From Candidatus Accumulibacter conexus (GTDB lineage Bacteria > Pseudomonadota > Gammaproteobacteria > Burkholderiales > Rhodocyclaceae), in assembly GCA_017592775.1 (NCBI GenBank), contig JAGFNJ010000003.1, positions 1-64,000 on the forward strand: 64,000 nt of DNA. Direction: 5' to 3'. Both the position numbers and the translations under genes were made by a program. Shown here one piece after another: positions 1 through 8,327 of this stretch. Numbering within the stretch: the stretch's first letter is position 1; each line of letters opens with the position of its first letter. The notes below the pieces were generated by a model. That model saw only the letters and a list, made by a program, of their open reading frames with translations, did no database searches and was not told the origin of the DNA.

Positions 1-161
1 CTGTTCCATGCGGCGGGAAGTGAAAACCGGCCTCTTTGGCATTAGGGAAGAGTTCATACCGCATAGTATAATATGAAAACGCGGACGGGCAAAGTATAAA
101 TGCACTAAAATACTTTATTTCTTAGTATCGCAAGCGACGGGTCTTCTACGACCCTCCAAGT

Positions 162-455
162 TCAATTAGAAGGAGTCCACTTGTCGTCCTCAAGACAAAC
201 GGTTTTCACAGGAGAGCCATCCTTATAGGCAAAGTACTCAATACATCTCCTACCGCCACCGATTACTTCGCGCCTTCCAATATCGCTTGCGGCGAGAAAA
301 TCCGCGAAGGTTGTCCTTCCTCGCTGATGCCAATCCATCTCTTCCCAAGTATAGCCTTGATTCAGGCTACTAATGGCACGGACTACGATATACAAGACCA
401 GCACTCCACAAACCAAGCCAGCGACAACTGTCAACTGTCGGCTCATCTTGCCCAT
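162..455 (-). CDS. Small one-helix membrane protein, candidate immunity protein
   Basis: About 97 residues, of unrecognised family. The start at 455 is chosen because GGAG lies six bases upstream of that ATG; another ATG at 446 overlaps the preceding stop codon as ATGA. Residues about 7-27 form one hydrophobic segment (VVAGLVCGVLVLYIVV), followed by a soluble part of about 65 residues with two Cys. The gene overlaps the 3' end of the toxin-tip gene by 13 bases, so translation is probably coupled. Base composition is clearly lower in GC than the rest of the window, like the adjoining toxin tip. Position, size and composition match cognate immunity genes of RHS/polymorphic toxins, but that role is inferred from context only. 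Confidence 0.6.
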   Translation of the reverse strand: MGKMSRQLTVVAGLVCGVLVLYIVVRAISSLNQGYTWEEMDWHQRGRTTFADFLAASDIGRREVIGGGRRCIEYFAYKDGSPVKTVCLEDDKWTPSN

Positions 456-2452
456 GGTGCGCTCCATCCTTCGCTTGGACGAGATGCCGGATACCATGTT
501 GTTCCATTCGCAACATCCAATTCGAGCAACTTCTTCCCTAGTGATACGGGAAGAGTCTGGCTCCCGGTGTCTATGTTCAGCGCATTCAGGCAGCGCTGGA
601 TCGGACTTCCGCAATTATTGTTGATGCTGTCATAATCATCCTGCGGCATGGATAGACATAGCTGCAACGCCTTTTCTTGCCGAGGCTCTAGATTGAGCTT
701 GACTTCCATTCCATCACGAAAGCTGTTTCGCTCAAGATACGTTGTTGTCGACAGAGTGGTCATACCGTTAGGCCCATAAGAGAATGTCGTCCCGTTGATG
801 TTCACAGAAACATGCCCAAACGAGGACGCACCCCATCCAACTGGTTGCCAAATAGTTACGCCAGCCTCAAGGCCCATCGGATCGACATAACTCACGGAAT
901 TCCCAGCGACATAGCCGTAGAGGTTAACCCCGCCATTGAGGCCAATCGGATCACTCTGGATGTACCGCCCTGTCTGCGGATCGTAGTCCCGGAAGTAGTT
1001 GTAGTGCAACAACGTCTCCCGGTCGAAGTACTGCCCCGGGAATCGGAGGTTGACCACGGTCGCCTGTCCATCGGCGTCCGGGTCCTCTTCCGGCTGTGCC
1101 ATGCCGAACGGCTCGGTGGTGGGCGGGTTGCGCCAGACGACGACATTGGCTTCGTTGGTCGCGACGCGCGGGGTGCCGAGATGATCGCCGTGCAGGTAGA
1201 GGATGCTCGGTCCGCCACCGGTGACCGTGATCGGGATTGCGGTACTGCTGCGCGTCGCCCCGAGATCGTCGGTGGCCTTGGCGGTGAGGATGTAGCTGCC
1301 GGCCGGGACGTTGTTCCAGGCGGCGCCGTACGGCGCCGCGGTCGCGCTGCCAATCAACGCGCTTCCCTGGAAGAATTCGACCCGGGCGATATTACCATCC
1401 GCGTCGCTCGCCATCGCGGCGAGCGCAATGTTCGCCGGAGCGGTGAAGCTCTGGTTGGCAACCGGACTGGTCAGGCTGACGTTCGGCAGTTGGTTCGCGC
1501 CTTGCACGGTGACCGTGCGCGCCGCGCTGTTCGTGACGCCACCTGCGCTGTCGGTCGCGATGGCCGTGAGGCTATAGGTGCCGGCCGTCGTCGGGGTCCA
1601 GGTCGTCGCGTGGGGGGCTGCCGTGCTGCCGCCGATCAGTGTGCTTCCGTGGTAGAAGTCGACACGTGTGACCGGGGTGTTGTGTTCGATCCCGCTCGCC
1701 GTCGCGCTCAGTGTCACCGTCACCGGCAGCGTATACGCAGAGCCGTCGGCGGGTGCGGTGAGACTGACCGTTGGCGGGGCGTTGGTCGCGTTGACCGTGA
1801 CGACACGCGGGTCGCTCCTCGTCGCGGCACCCTGGTTGTCGGTTGCGATGGCGGTGAGGCTGTAGCTGCCGGCTGGGACGCCATTCCAGGTGACAGTGTA
1901 CGGCGCCGCTGTGGCGGTGCCGATCAACGTCGTGCCGTGGAAGAACTCGACTTTGGCGATCGTGCCGTCGGCGTCGGCGGGAATGGCCACCAGGGTGATC
2001 GCTGCCGGCGCGAGATAGCTCGCTCCGGCAGCGGGACCGGTGAGGCTGACGCTCGGCGGGCTGTTGGTCGTCGCGCAGCCAGGGCGCGTACAGCGCAGGA
2101 CGCAGAGCCGACCATCGATGGAGTTGATGGCCCCATTGCCATCGGCATCACGCGGGTCGGCCCGGCCGCTGACCGCGGCGCGTGTCAGGATGGCGCGCTG
2201 GATCAGCCCCAAGTCGTCGCGGTCGATGTCGCCATCCGCGTCGACGTCACAGGCGGCCCCCGCCCGAGCGACCAGGACGACAGTGCCCAGCAGCAGGCCG
2301 ACGAGCGCCCTGGTCAGCAGGAAGCATCTGCTCGGCCGGGTACTCGCCGCTGTTGCCAGCCGATGGGCAAGACGTTCCATGCCGGGCGTGCCGAACGAGC
2401 CGAGCGAGAATTGGGAGCTTCGGTGACGCAGGTCTTGGGAGATCGTGGGCAT
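443..2452 (-). CDS. Exported dockerin/Ig-like protein carrying RHS core and toxin-like C-terminal tip
   Basis: 669 residues. The start at 2452 has a strong SD (AAGGGGAG) that begins inside the stop codon of the RHS gene upstream, so the two are coupled. A hydrophobic export segment lies near residues 45-65, preceded by an unusually long basic stretch; an internal ATG at 2380 would give a shorter signal peptide. Next come a dockerin/EF-hand-like pair (DVDADGDIDRDD, DADGNGAINSID), three Ig-like repeats each opening with a VSLT motif, then the RHS core: YLHGDHLGTPR, GQYFDRET, YDPQTGRYIQSDPIGL and a closing DPMGLEA. The last ~140 residues are a distinct, AT-richer tip with FGHVS (His547) and NNC (Cys614). 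This His-then-Cys order occurs in permuted papain-like hydrolases; that activity is inference. Normally the RHS core is the end of the RHS shell protein itself; here it is on its own exported polypeptide. Confidence 0.8.
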   Translation of the reverse strand: MPTISQDLRHRSSQFSLGSFGTPGMERLAHRLATAASTRPSRCFLLTRALVGLLLGTVVLVARAGAACDVDADGDIDRDDLGLIQRAILTRAAVSGRADPRDADGNGAINSIDGRLCVLRCTRPGCATTNSPPSVSLTGPAAGASYLAPAAITLVAIPADADGTIAKVEFFHGTTLIGTATAAPYTVTWNGVPAGSYSLTAIATDNQGAATRSDPRVVTVNATNAPPTVSLTAPADGSAYTLPVTVTLSATASGIEHNTPVTRVDFYHGSTLIGGSTAAPHATTWTPTTAGTYSLTAIATDSAGGVTNSAARTVTVQGANQLPNVSLTSPVANQSFTAPANIALAAMASDADGNIARVEFFQGSALIGSATAAPYGAAWNNVPAGSYILTAKATDDLGATRSSTAIPITVTGGGPSILYLHGDHLGTPRVATNEANVVVWRNPPTTEPFGMAQPEEDPDADGQATVVNLRFPGQYFDRETLLHYNYFRDYDPQTGRYIQSDPIGLNGGVNLYGYVAGNSVSYVDPMGLEAGVTIWQPVGWGASSFGHVSVNINGTTFSYGPNGMTTLSTTTYLERNSFRDGMEVKLNLEPRQEKALQLCLSMPQDDYDSINNNCGSPIQRCLNALNIDTGSQTLPVSLGKKLLELDVANGTTWYPASRPSEGWSAPWAR

Positions 2453-2464
2453 GCTGTTCTCCCC

Positions 2465-5400
2465 TTACTCGATGATGGCCAGCGGCTGTTCGCCGAGCCA
2501 GACGTAGTCCCTGCGCGCCGTGCCGTCGGGTGCCGTTTCGCTGATCAGACGGCCTTCCGGGTCGTAGTGGTAGAGCGTGTCGTCGGCGCCGGTCTTGCGC
2601 ACGCGCTGACCGAAGGGGTCGAGGTGGTAATGCGTCGTGCCACCGGCGGTGACCGCACCGACGAGTCTGCCGCGCGCGTTGTAGCGGTACTGGCCGAGGC
2701 CGTCGCCGGTGACGTTGCCGCTGCCGTCCGTGGTATAGACCCGAGGCGCGCTGCCGCTGATCTGCGTCAGGCGGTTGCTGGTCGGGCTGATGCTGTATTG
2801 GCGGCTGGCCGCACCACTGGTCTGGCTGAGGCGGTTTCCGGTGGCGTCGTAGGTGTAGCCGTGGGTGACGTTCGGCAGGACGGCGCGCGTCAGCCGGTCG
2901 AGCGGGTCGTAGTCGTAGCTCGCGCTCTCGCCGGCGATGCCGGTACTCTGGCCGACGATGCGGGCGGCGTTGTCGTGGCTGATCCGCCAGACGGGCCCAC
3001 CCAGGGTGTAGTTCGCCGGACGGCCGTCGGTATCCTGTCCCCAGGCAAGGATCTGTCCGGCGCCGTTGGTGAGTGCCTTGAGGCCGCCAAAGGGATGGTA
3101 GACGATGTCGCGGGCGATCGTCCTCGTCTGACCGTCGGCGGTGAGCTGGACTTCGCCGATTCGCCCCTGGGCGTCGAAGCGGTAGTCGATCCGGCGGCCG
3201 CTCGGGAAGGTGAGACCGCTGCGGCGTCCGTCCCGGTAGCGGTACTCGGTGCGGGTGTCGCTGCCGGCAAGGTGGCGGGTTTCCTGCGTCAGTCGTCCGT
3301 GCCCATCATATTGTCGGTCGATGGCGAGGAGCAGCGCGCCGCTGGCGTCGCGTTGCTCGATCCGTCCGAGACGACCGCGACCGTCGGCGCCGAGGTCCCA
3401 GAGGTGGATCTCGCTGCCATCGGCGTCGCTGACGCGGGTGAGGCGGTTGAGCGCATCGTACTGGCGCGTCCGCGTTCGTCCGTCGGCGTCGGTTTCGCTC
3501 AGGAGGTTGCCGGCGGCATCGTAGGTGCGCGTGCGCACGCCGCTGTCGGGCGACTGCTCGCGGGTGGCGTTGCCCAGGCCGTCGACGGTGATGGTGGTGA
3601 CGAGCTGACGGGGATCGCTGACCGCGATGAGACGATCCTGCCCGTCGTGGGCGTAGCGGATTTCGCTGCCGAGCGGGTCGATTTCGCGGATGATTCGGTC
3701 GAGTGCGTCGTAGGCGTACGTGGTGCTGCGACTGCCGGTGCCGAGCGGGGTGCTGGTAACCGTGCGATTGCCCTGCGCATCGTAGCGGTACTCGGCGAGG
3801 AGATCCGCCTGCGCACCGAGTTCGCGCGTCAGCCGGCTGAGCGCGTCGTAAACTCGGCCGCGGGTCTGGCTGAGGGCGCCGCCCGGGTCGCGGCGCTCTT
3901 CCGCGATGCGGTTGCCGGCGGCGTCGAGGGTGTAACGCAGGCTGTTGCCGAGGGCGTCAGTGATTTCCTGCAGGCGGTGCGCGGCGTCGTAGGTGTAGGC
4001 AAGGAAGCTGCCGTCGGGGAACGTGACGCGCGTCAGCAGACCGGCGGCATCGGTGGTTAAGGCAGTGGATTCGCCGCCGACGCTGTATCCGGTGAGGCGC
4101 CCGCGCACGTCGTAGCTGAAGGTGGTGACGAGGCCATTCGGGTCGATGAGACTGAGCGGCCGGCCGTCGGCATCGTAGGTGGTGATCTCGGTGACGTGCC
4201 CGAGGGCATTGGTGACGCTGGCCAGTTGGCCGCGTCTGCCCGGGTCGGCGTCGCTGGCGTCGTAATAGGTGTAGGTGGTGGTGTCGAGGATGTCGGTACG
4301 TGGACCGTCGACGCTGAGGATCTGGCCAAGTGCGTTGTGGGTGAAGGTCCAGGTGCGCGGGCTGCCGGCCAGCGAGGCGGCGAAACCGGGACGGCCGTCG
4401 GGGTCGGTGGTGGCCTGTTCGCTGCGAGTGAGGAGGTTGCCGTTGGTGTCGTAGTCGAAGGTGATGCGCTTGAGCGGCTCGCTGCGACGCAGCGGCAGGC
4501 GGTAGTTGGGGTGCCATTCGGTGGTGATGGTCCGTTCAGCGGGTGTGCCGACGGCCTCGACGCGGCGCGTCTCGAGGTTGCGGCCGAGGTCGTGGGCATG
4601 GAGCGTCTGGCTGCCGTTGTAGTCGGTCTGGCTCGCCAGGTTGCCGTTGGCGTCGTAGCCGAACCGCCGGCTGGCTCCGGGCACGAGCGGCTGGCTGATG
4701 CTGGCGACGCGGTTGGCACCGAGGATGTTCTGGAACTGGTACTGCGTGACGGCGTTCAGCGGGTTGCCGACGTTGCTGCCGGTGATCTGGCCGCTCGCGT
4801 CGGTCTGGTAGGTGAAGCGATGGTGGTCGGCGCCGCCGGCGTGTTCGCTGCTGGCAACACGCGCGCGGCCGTCGTAGGTCCAGGAGGCGTAGAGGCTGGC
4901 GTTTTCGTCGGTGAGCCCGCTGAGCAGGGCGGGCTCGAGGTGACCGTCGACGGTGACCTGGGTGTAGGTGTAGTGGCGACTGTGGCCGTCCGGCATGGTG
5001 ACGCTGACGAGGTGGCCGTCACTGTCGTAGGTGTAGCCGATCCGGTCACCGGCCGGGGTGATGACCTCGGCCAGGAGGTTGCGGGCGTTGTAGTTGAGGG
5101 CAAGGCGGCGGCCGAAGTTGTCCTGGATGGCGGCCAGCCGGTCACTGCCGGGGAGATAGCTGTAGCTGAGCGAGAGCCCGCCACGCTCAATGCGGCGCAG
5201 GCGCCGGCCGGCCGTGTCGAAGCTCTCGAGGGCGTCGTCGGCGTCGCGCCAAGTCCAGCCGCCGGCGGTCTGCTGGAGTTGGCCGACGACGTCCGCGTCG
5301 CTGACCCACTCGTTGCCGCTGCCGGGCTTGGGATGGAAATGGAGGATCTGGCCGTCGCCACGCAGCAGAAGGACGCGGTTCGGAGCTGCGGCCGGGTTGA

Positions 5401-6178
5401 GCCGGACGTCGTGATTGTGCCGCCAGCGACTGCCGAGACTGCTCTGGGCACCGCTGCGGGCATGGTACGGGCTTTGGCTCGAGTAGTAGCGCTGGAAGCT
5501 CAGCGGCGAGACGCCGGCGAAGCGGTAATCGGTTTCGCGCTGGATCTTGCAGCCGTGGCCCGGGACGGTGGGGTTGCCGATGCACAGGTCGGGAGCCTTG
5601 ACCGCCACCGGTACGCTGCAAACGGTCGCACCGGCGGAGCGGGCGAGGCCGCCGGTACAGCCGCAGTGCGCGGGAGGCACGACGCTTGCGCCGAGCGGCA
5701 GCAGGATTGGCGCTGGGAAGACGTGCTCATAGACGGTCGCACCGGTGCCGTCCGGGTAGGCCGCCATGGGTTGTCCAGCGATGCTGTGGGAGGCCGGATA
5801 GCGGCGATTGACGAAGATCAGGTTCAGCCGACAGCTATCGACGAACACCCTGCTTTCGGCAAACGAACTGCCAAACGTGCGGCGAAGCGCTGACAGAAGC
5901 TCTTCCGGCCGATGGTAACCGACGTCCGTGGCTCCCCCGCCGGCCACCGATCCGTCTACAACCTGACCGCTCGCGCCGCAGCGTGGCGACATCATCGCGT
6001 ACCGATACCTGCCATCGCCGTCAGGTCCATCCTGGGCACTGAACTCGACACCAATCGGGAAGTTGGTGTAGCTACAGGTCGCCGCTTCGCTCGGCCGGAC
6101 AAATGCGGCACCGACGACGAGCGAGAGCAGCAGGACGACGACTTTCGGCAGCCATCCTGAAACGCGAGGTTCTTCCAT
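2465..6178 (-). CDS. RHS repeat protein lacking its C-terminal core (split RHS)
   Basis: About 1237 residues. The start at 6178 is chosen for a GGGAGG SD and an immediate signal peptide (KVVVLLLSLVVGAAF...SEA). A Cys-rich N-terminal region is followed by a DUF6531-like segment (CKIQRETDYRFAGVSPLSFQ) and then more than twenty YD repeats (YDANGN, YDALDR, YDPLDR and similar). These build the RHS cocoon that encloses a toxin in known family members. The protein stops at DYVWLGEQPLAIIE. In ordinary RHS proteins this point continues directly into the 'YxHxDHLGTPR' core and toxin tip. That core is found in the next gene, whose SD overlaps this stop codon. The gene is either a true two-part RHS system or the product of a module insertion at the core boundary. 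Confidence 0.88.
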   Translation of the reverse strand: MEEPRVSGWLPKVVVLLLSLVVGAAFVRPSEAATCSYTNFPIGVEFSAQDGPDGDGRYRYAMMSPRCGASGQVVDGSVAGGGATDVGYHRPEELLSALRRTFGSSFAESRVFVDSCRLNLIFVNRRYPASHSIAGQPMAAYPDGTGATVYEHVFPAPILLPLGASVVPPAHCGCTGGLARSAGATVCSVPVAVKAPDLCIGNPTVPGHGCKIQRETDYRFAGVSPLSFQRYYSSQSPYHARSGAQSSLGSRWRHNHDVRLNPAAAPNRVLLLRGDGQILHFHPKPGSGNEWVSDADVVGQLQQTAGGWTWRDADDALESFDTAGRRLRRIERGGLSLSYSYLPGSDRLAAIQDNFGRRLALNYNARNLLAEVITPAGDRIGYTYDSDGHLVSVTMPDGHSRHYTYTQVTVDGHLEPALLSGLTDENASLYASWTYDGRARVASSEHAGGADHHRFTYQTDASGQITGSNVGNPLNAVTQYQFQNILGANRVASISQPLVPGASRRFGYDANGNLASQTDYNGSQTLHAHDLGRNLETRRVEAVGTPAERTITTEWHPNYRLPLRRSEPLKRITFDYDTNGNLLTRSEQATTDPDGRPGFAASLAGSPRTWTFTHNALGQILSVDGPRTDILDTTTYTYYDASDADPGRRGQLASVTNALGHVTEITTYDADGRPLSLIDPNGLVTTFSYDVRGRLTGYSVGGESTALTTDAAGLLTRVTFPDGSFLAYTYDAAHRLQEITDALGNSLRYTLDAAGNRIAEERRDPGGALSQTRGRVYDALSRLTRELGAQADLLAEYRYDAQGNRTVTSTPLGTGSRSTTYAYDALDRIIREIDPLGSEIRYAHDGQDRLIAVSDPRQLVTTITVDGLGNATREQSPDSGVRTRTYDAAGNLLSETDADGRTRTRQYDALNRLTRVSDADGSEIHLWDLGADGRGRLGRIEQRDASGALLLAIDRQYDGHGRLTQETRHLAGSDTRTEYRYRDGRRSGLTFPSGRRIDYRFDAQGRIGEVQLTADGQTRTIARDIVYHPFGGLKALTNGAGQILAWGQDTDGRPANYTLGGPVWRISHDNAARIVGQSTGIAGESASYDYDPLDRLTRAVLPNVTHGYTYDATGNRLSQTSGAASRQYSISPTSNRLTQISGSAPRVYTTDGSGNVTGDGLGQYRYNARGRLVGAVTAGGTTHYHLDPFGQRVRKTGADDTLYHYDPEGRLISETAPDGTARRDYVWLGEQPLAIIE

Positions 6179-6216
6179 TCCCGTCCCTCCCCCAACAATC
6201 ACGCACTGCACGCGGT

Positions 6217-6414
6217 CTACCCTCTCGCCGACGACGATCGTTCGTCGCACCGACCACGACGCGCCGCGAGACTTCCCGGCCGATACCGGGCTGCGGTCCA
6301 GCCACCGGGCTGCGGTCCCGTCTGCACCTCCCAGCGCAGTATAGGATAGCTGTGCCGAGAAGTGAGCACGTCCGCTGCCGGCGAACGCTCACCAACCTGC
6401 ATGGTCTTGCTCAT
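6217..6414 (-). CDS. Possible small ORF with strong ribosome binding site
   Basis: A 65-codon frame starting MSKTMQVGERSP, preceded by an excellent SD (AAGGAGG, eight bases from the ATG). It lies 38 bases upstream of the RHS start and in the same direction. No family is recognised. The C-terminal half is Arg/Ser/Gly-rich, as out-of-frame GC-rich DNA often is. It may be a short leader peptide, a decayed gene, or a chance frame behind a functional-looking SD. Confidence 0.3.
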   Translation of the reverse strand: MSKTMQVGERSPAADVLTSRHSYPILRWEVQTGPQPGGWTAARYRPGSLAARRGRCDERSSSARG

Positions 6415-6535
6415 CGCCACCCCCTCCTTCGGAAAGAGCGTTTCATCAACGGGCGACACGAGCCACGCCATCGGCGCCCGGCACCGCGTCACGGCCAAGA
6501 TGGGTGCGCGCGGACGGGCACACGTCAGTGTTTCC

Positions 6536-7510
6536 TCACTGACCCTGGGCGCTGAAGACGCTCGCCTTCCGCCGCCAGCATTCGGGCTTCTGCAAGGCAG
6601 CGACATCGAGCCCGCGCGCGGCTTGGACCTGCTGCGCGAGGACGCAGCGGGCGCGCTCGCCGCGTGTCACGCCAGCAACCTGTTCGAACCACGTGTGGGT
6701 GGCATTCATGCGCGCGCACTCCTTCGTCGGAATGAATCGATCGCAAGCTGCGACAGCCGGGCGAAGGATAGCGCGATACTGTACGTTTGTCCAGTTTTTT
6801 CTCGGCCAGCGGTTCAGGCGATAGCCGGTCCCCAGGATCCAGGCGACGATGGCGAGGAAGATCGCCAGGTTGATCCCGAGACTGACTTTGGCGGCGCACT
6901 GGAAGCTTGCGCGGAAGCCGCTGGCCAGATAGACGACGATGTTGGCCTTGTTGGTCGCCACGCGGCGGGTGCCGAGATGATCGCCGTGCAGGTAGAGGAT
7001 GGTCCGTCGGCCGCCGGTCGCCGTGATCGGGACAGCGGCACTGCTGCGCGTCGCCCGGAGATCGGCGGTGGCCTTCGCGGTGAGGATGCTCCTACCGGTC
7101 GGAACGTCGTTCCAGGCGACATCGTCAGGCGAAACGGTCGCGCTGCCAACCAAGGTGCTGCCCTGGAACAATTTGACCCTGGCGATATTGCCAGCCGCGT
7201 CGCTCGCCATCGCGGCGAGCGAGATGTTCGCCGGAGCGGCGAAGCCCTGGTTGGCAACCGGACGGCTCAGGCTGACGTTCGGCAGTTGGTTCGACCCATG
7301 CACCGTGACCGTGCGCGCCGCGCTGTCCGTGACGCCACCTGCGCTGTCGCTCGGCCAGCGCATCCTGATCCATGCATCCGCCAGCGCAGTTCCTGCGTAC
7401 TGCTTGCTGTACGGGTCATCCGACAACGCAGTCGCCTGGCATCGTGCCGAAGCAGACCAGAATGCAAGCCAAACGAGGGCACGCAGCAGGCGCGCACGGG
7501 AGGCTTCCAT
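6536..7510 (-). CDS. Chimeric exported protein with Ig-like/RHS-core fragment
   Basis: About 324 residues from the ATG at 7510, which opens a signal-peptide-like sequence (ARLLRALVWLAFWSASARC). About 30 unrelated residues follow, then a segment closely resembling the third Ig-like repeat of the toxin-tip protein (LPNVSLSRPVANQGF...) and the beginning of the RHS core (ILYLHGDHLGTRRVATNKAN). Identity to that protein then stops abruptly and a different C-terminus begins, with one membrane-like helix (INLAIFLAIVAWILGTGY) and a Cys-containing tail with no recognised domain. The shared part looks like a duplicated cassette fused to new ends. It could be expressed, or it could be an open but decayed rearrangement product; the start codon has only a weak SD. 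Confidence 0.45.
   Translation of the reverse strand: MEASRARLLRALVWLAFWSASARCQATALSDDPYSKQYAGTALADAWIRMRWPSDSAGGVTDSAARTVTVHGSNQLPNVSLSRPVANQGFAAPANISLAAMASDAAGNIARVKLFQGSTLVGSATVSPDDVAWNDVPTGRSILTAKATADLRATRSSAAVPITATGGRRTILYLHGDHLGTRRVATNKANIVVYLASGFRASFQCAAKVSLGINLAIFLAIVAWILGTGYRLNRWPRKNWTNVQYRAILRPAVAACDRFIPTKECARMNATHTWFEQVAGVTRGERARCVLAQQVQAARGLDVAALQKPECWRRKASVFSAQGQ
6933..7350 (-). repeat. Diverged duplicate of the Ig/RHS-core segment at about 1135-1555
   Basis: About 420 bases match 1135-1555 in the same orientation with scattered substitutions, by eye in the high 80s percent identity. The copies include a shared run around gtgccgagatgatcgccgtg. Matching ends sharply inside the RHS core on one side and inside the Ig-like repeat on the other. 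The different flanks suggest an old segmental duplication or cassette exchange. Confidence 0.75.
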
Positions 7511-7550
7511 GCATCCATTGGAACAACTGTCAGCAGGAGGAGGGCCATCC

Positions 7551-8327
7551 ATGACCTGTCGCAATTCGAATCCCAAACACGCTGCCACCGGCACGAGCCA
7601 CTGCGTGCCGCAGCCGCGACCGCGACCGCGCTCCAGGCGCTTCCTGGCTGCGGCCGCGTTGGCGGGCGCCGTCTGCCTTGGCGGCGTTCACAACCACGCC
7701 ATTGCCGTTCCGATCACCCTTGACACTTCGTCGCTGCATGGCGTTGCGGCTCTGCTCGAGTTTTCACTGCTCGACGGCGACTTGACGGGCAACAACTCTG
7801 CAACCATAGGGCCGATCACCACGGACGGAACACTGGTAGCGAGCGATTGCAGCGTCGGCTGCACCGGCGGCCCCCCGTACACGATCAACGAGACGCTCGG
7901 TCTGGGTCAGTTTCTCCAGCACGTCATCCTGGGCAGCAGACTGTCGTTCGACTTGACGTTCACCAGCAACTTCGCCGGCGGTACGCCGGATCGACTGTCG
8001 CTGGTACTGCTCGACCCGGGTACCAGCTTCCCGTTGCTGACGACCGATCCCGTCGCTTTCCCGGGCGGTCCGGTGCCGGTGGAGAGCGCACTGTTGATCG
8101 TCGATCACGCCCCCGGCGCGGTGATCCAGATCGCAACCGTCACCGATCCGGTTGCGGGTTTGCCAGTCGCCGTCCCCGAACCCGGCGCCACCGCCCTCTT
8201 CTCGCTCGGACTGGCGCTGCTCGGCGTCCAGCGCATCCGTCGCCGCATTGGGCGCGTATCCAGTGATGCCGGGACGGCAGCAGTTTCCAGCCGCGCCGTA
8301 TCGACACCGACCAAACCGGGAGAATGA
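7551..8327 (+). CDS. PEP-CTERM sorting-signal protein
   Basis: 258 residues. The start at 7551 follows an AGGAGGAGG SD. It has an Arg-rich N-terminus, then a signal peptide (FLAAAALAGAVCLGG), a beta-rich secreted body, and a C-terminal sorting signal: VPEPGATALFSLGLALLGV followed by a basic tail with RRR. Such proteins are processed by exosortase EpsH/XrtA and are typical of bacteria that make exopolysaccharide flocs or biofilm; no exosortase lies in the window. The tail after the helix is unusually long (about 35 residues). The gene overlaps the DUF4331 gene by four bases (ATGA), indicating co-translation. It diverges from the chimeric gene whose start is 40 bases away. Confidence 0.85.
   Translation: MTCRNSNPKHAATGTSHCVPQPRPRPRSRRFLAAAALAGAVCLGGVHNHAIAVPITLDTSSLHGVAALLEFSLLDGDLTGNNSATIGPITTDGTLVASDCSVGCTGGPPYTINETLGLGQFLQHVILGSRLSFDLTFTSNFAGGTPDRLSLVLLDPGTSFPLLTTDPVAFPGGPVPVESALLIVDHAPGAVIQIATVTDPVAGLPVAVPEPGATALFSLGLALLGVQRIRRRIGRVSSDAGTAAVSSRAVSTPTKPGE

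Noticed and set aside
1-161. AT-rich window start considered as an origin or gene end
   Set aside because: Too short to judge. There is no DnaA-box cluster, no open frame and no repeat; it is probably the flank of the low-GC immunity region.
812-4060. Very long open frame on the plus strand opposite the RHS genes (over 1000 codons)
   Set aside because: It is the antisense shadow of a GC-rich repeat gene. It has no domain, signal or SD, and is low-complexity (Val/Ala/Gly/Arg).
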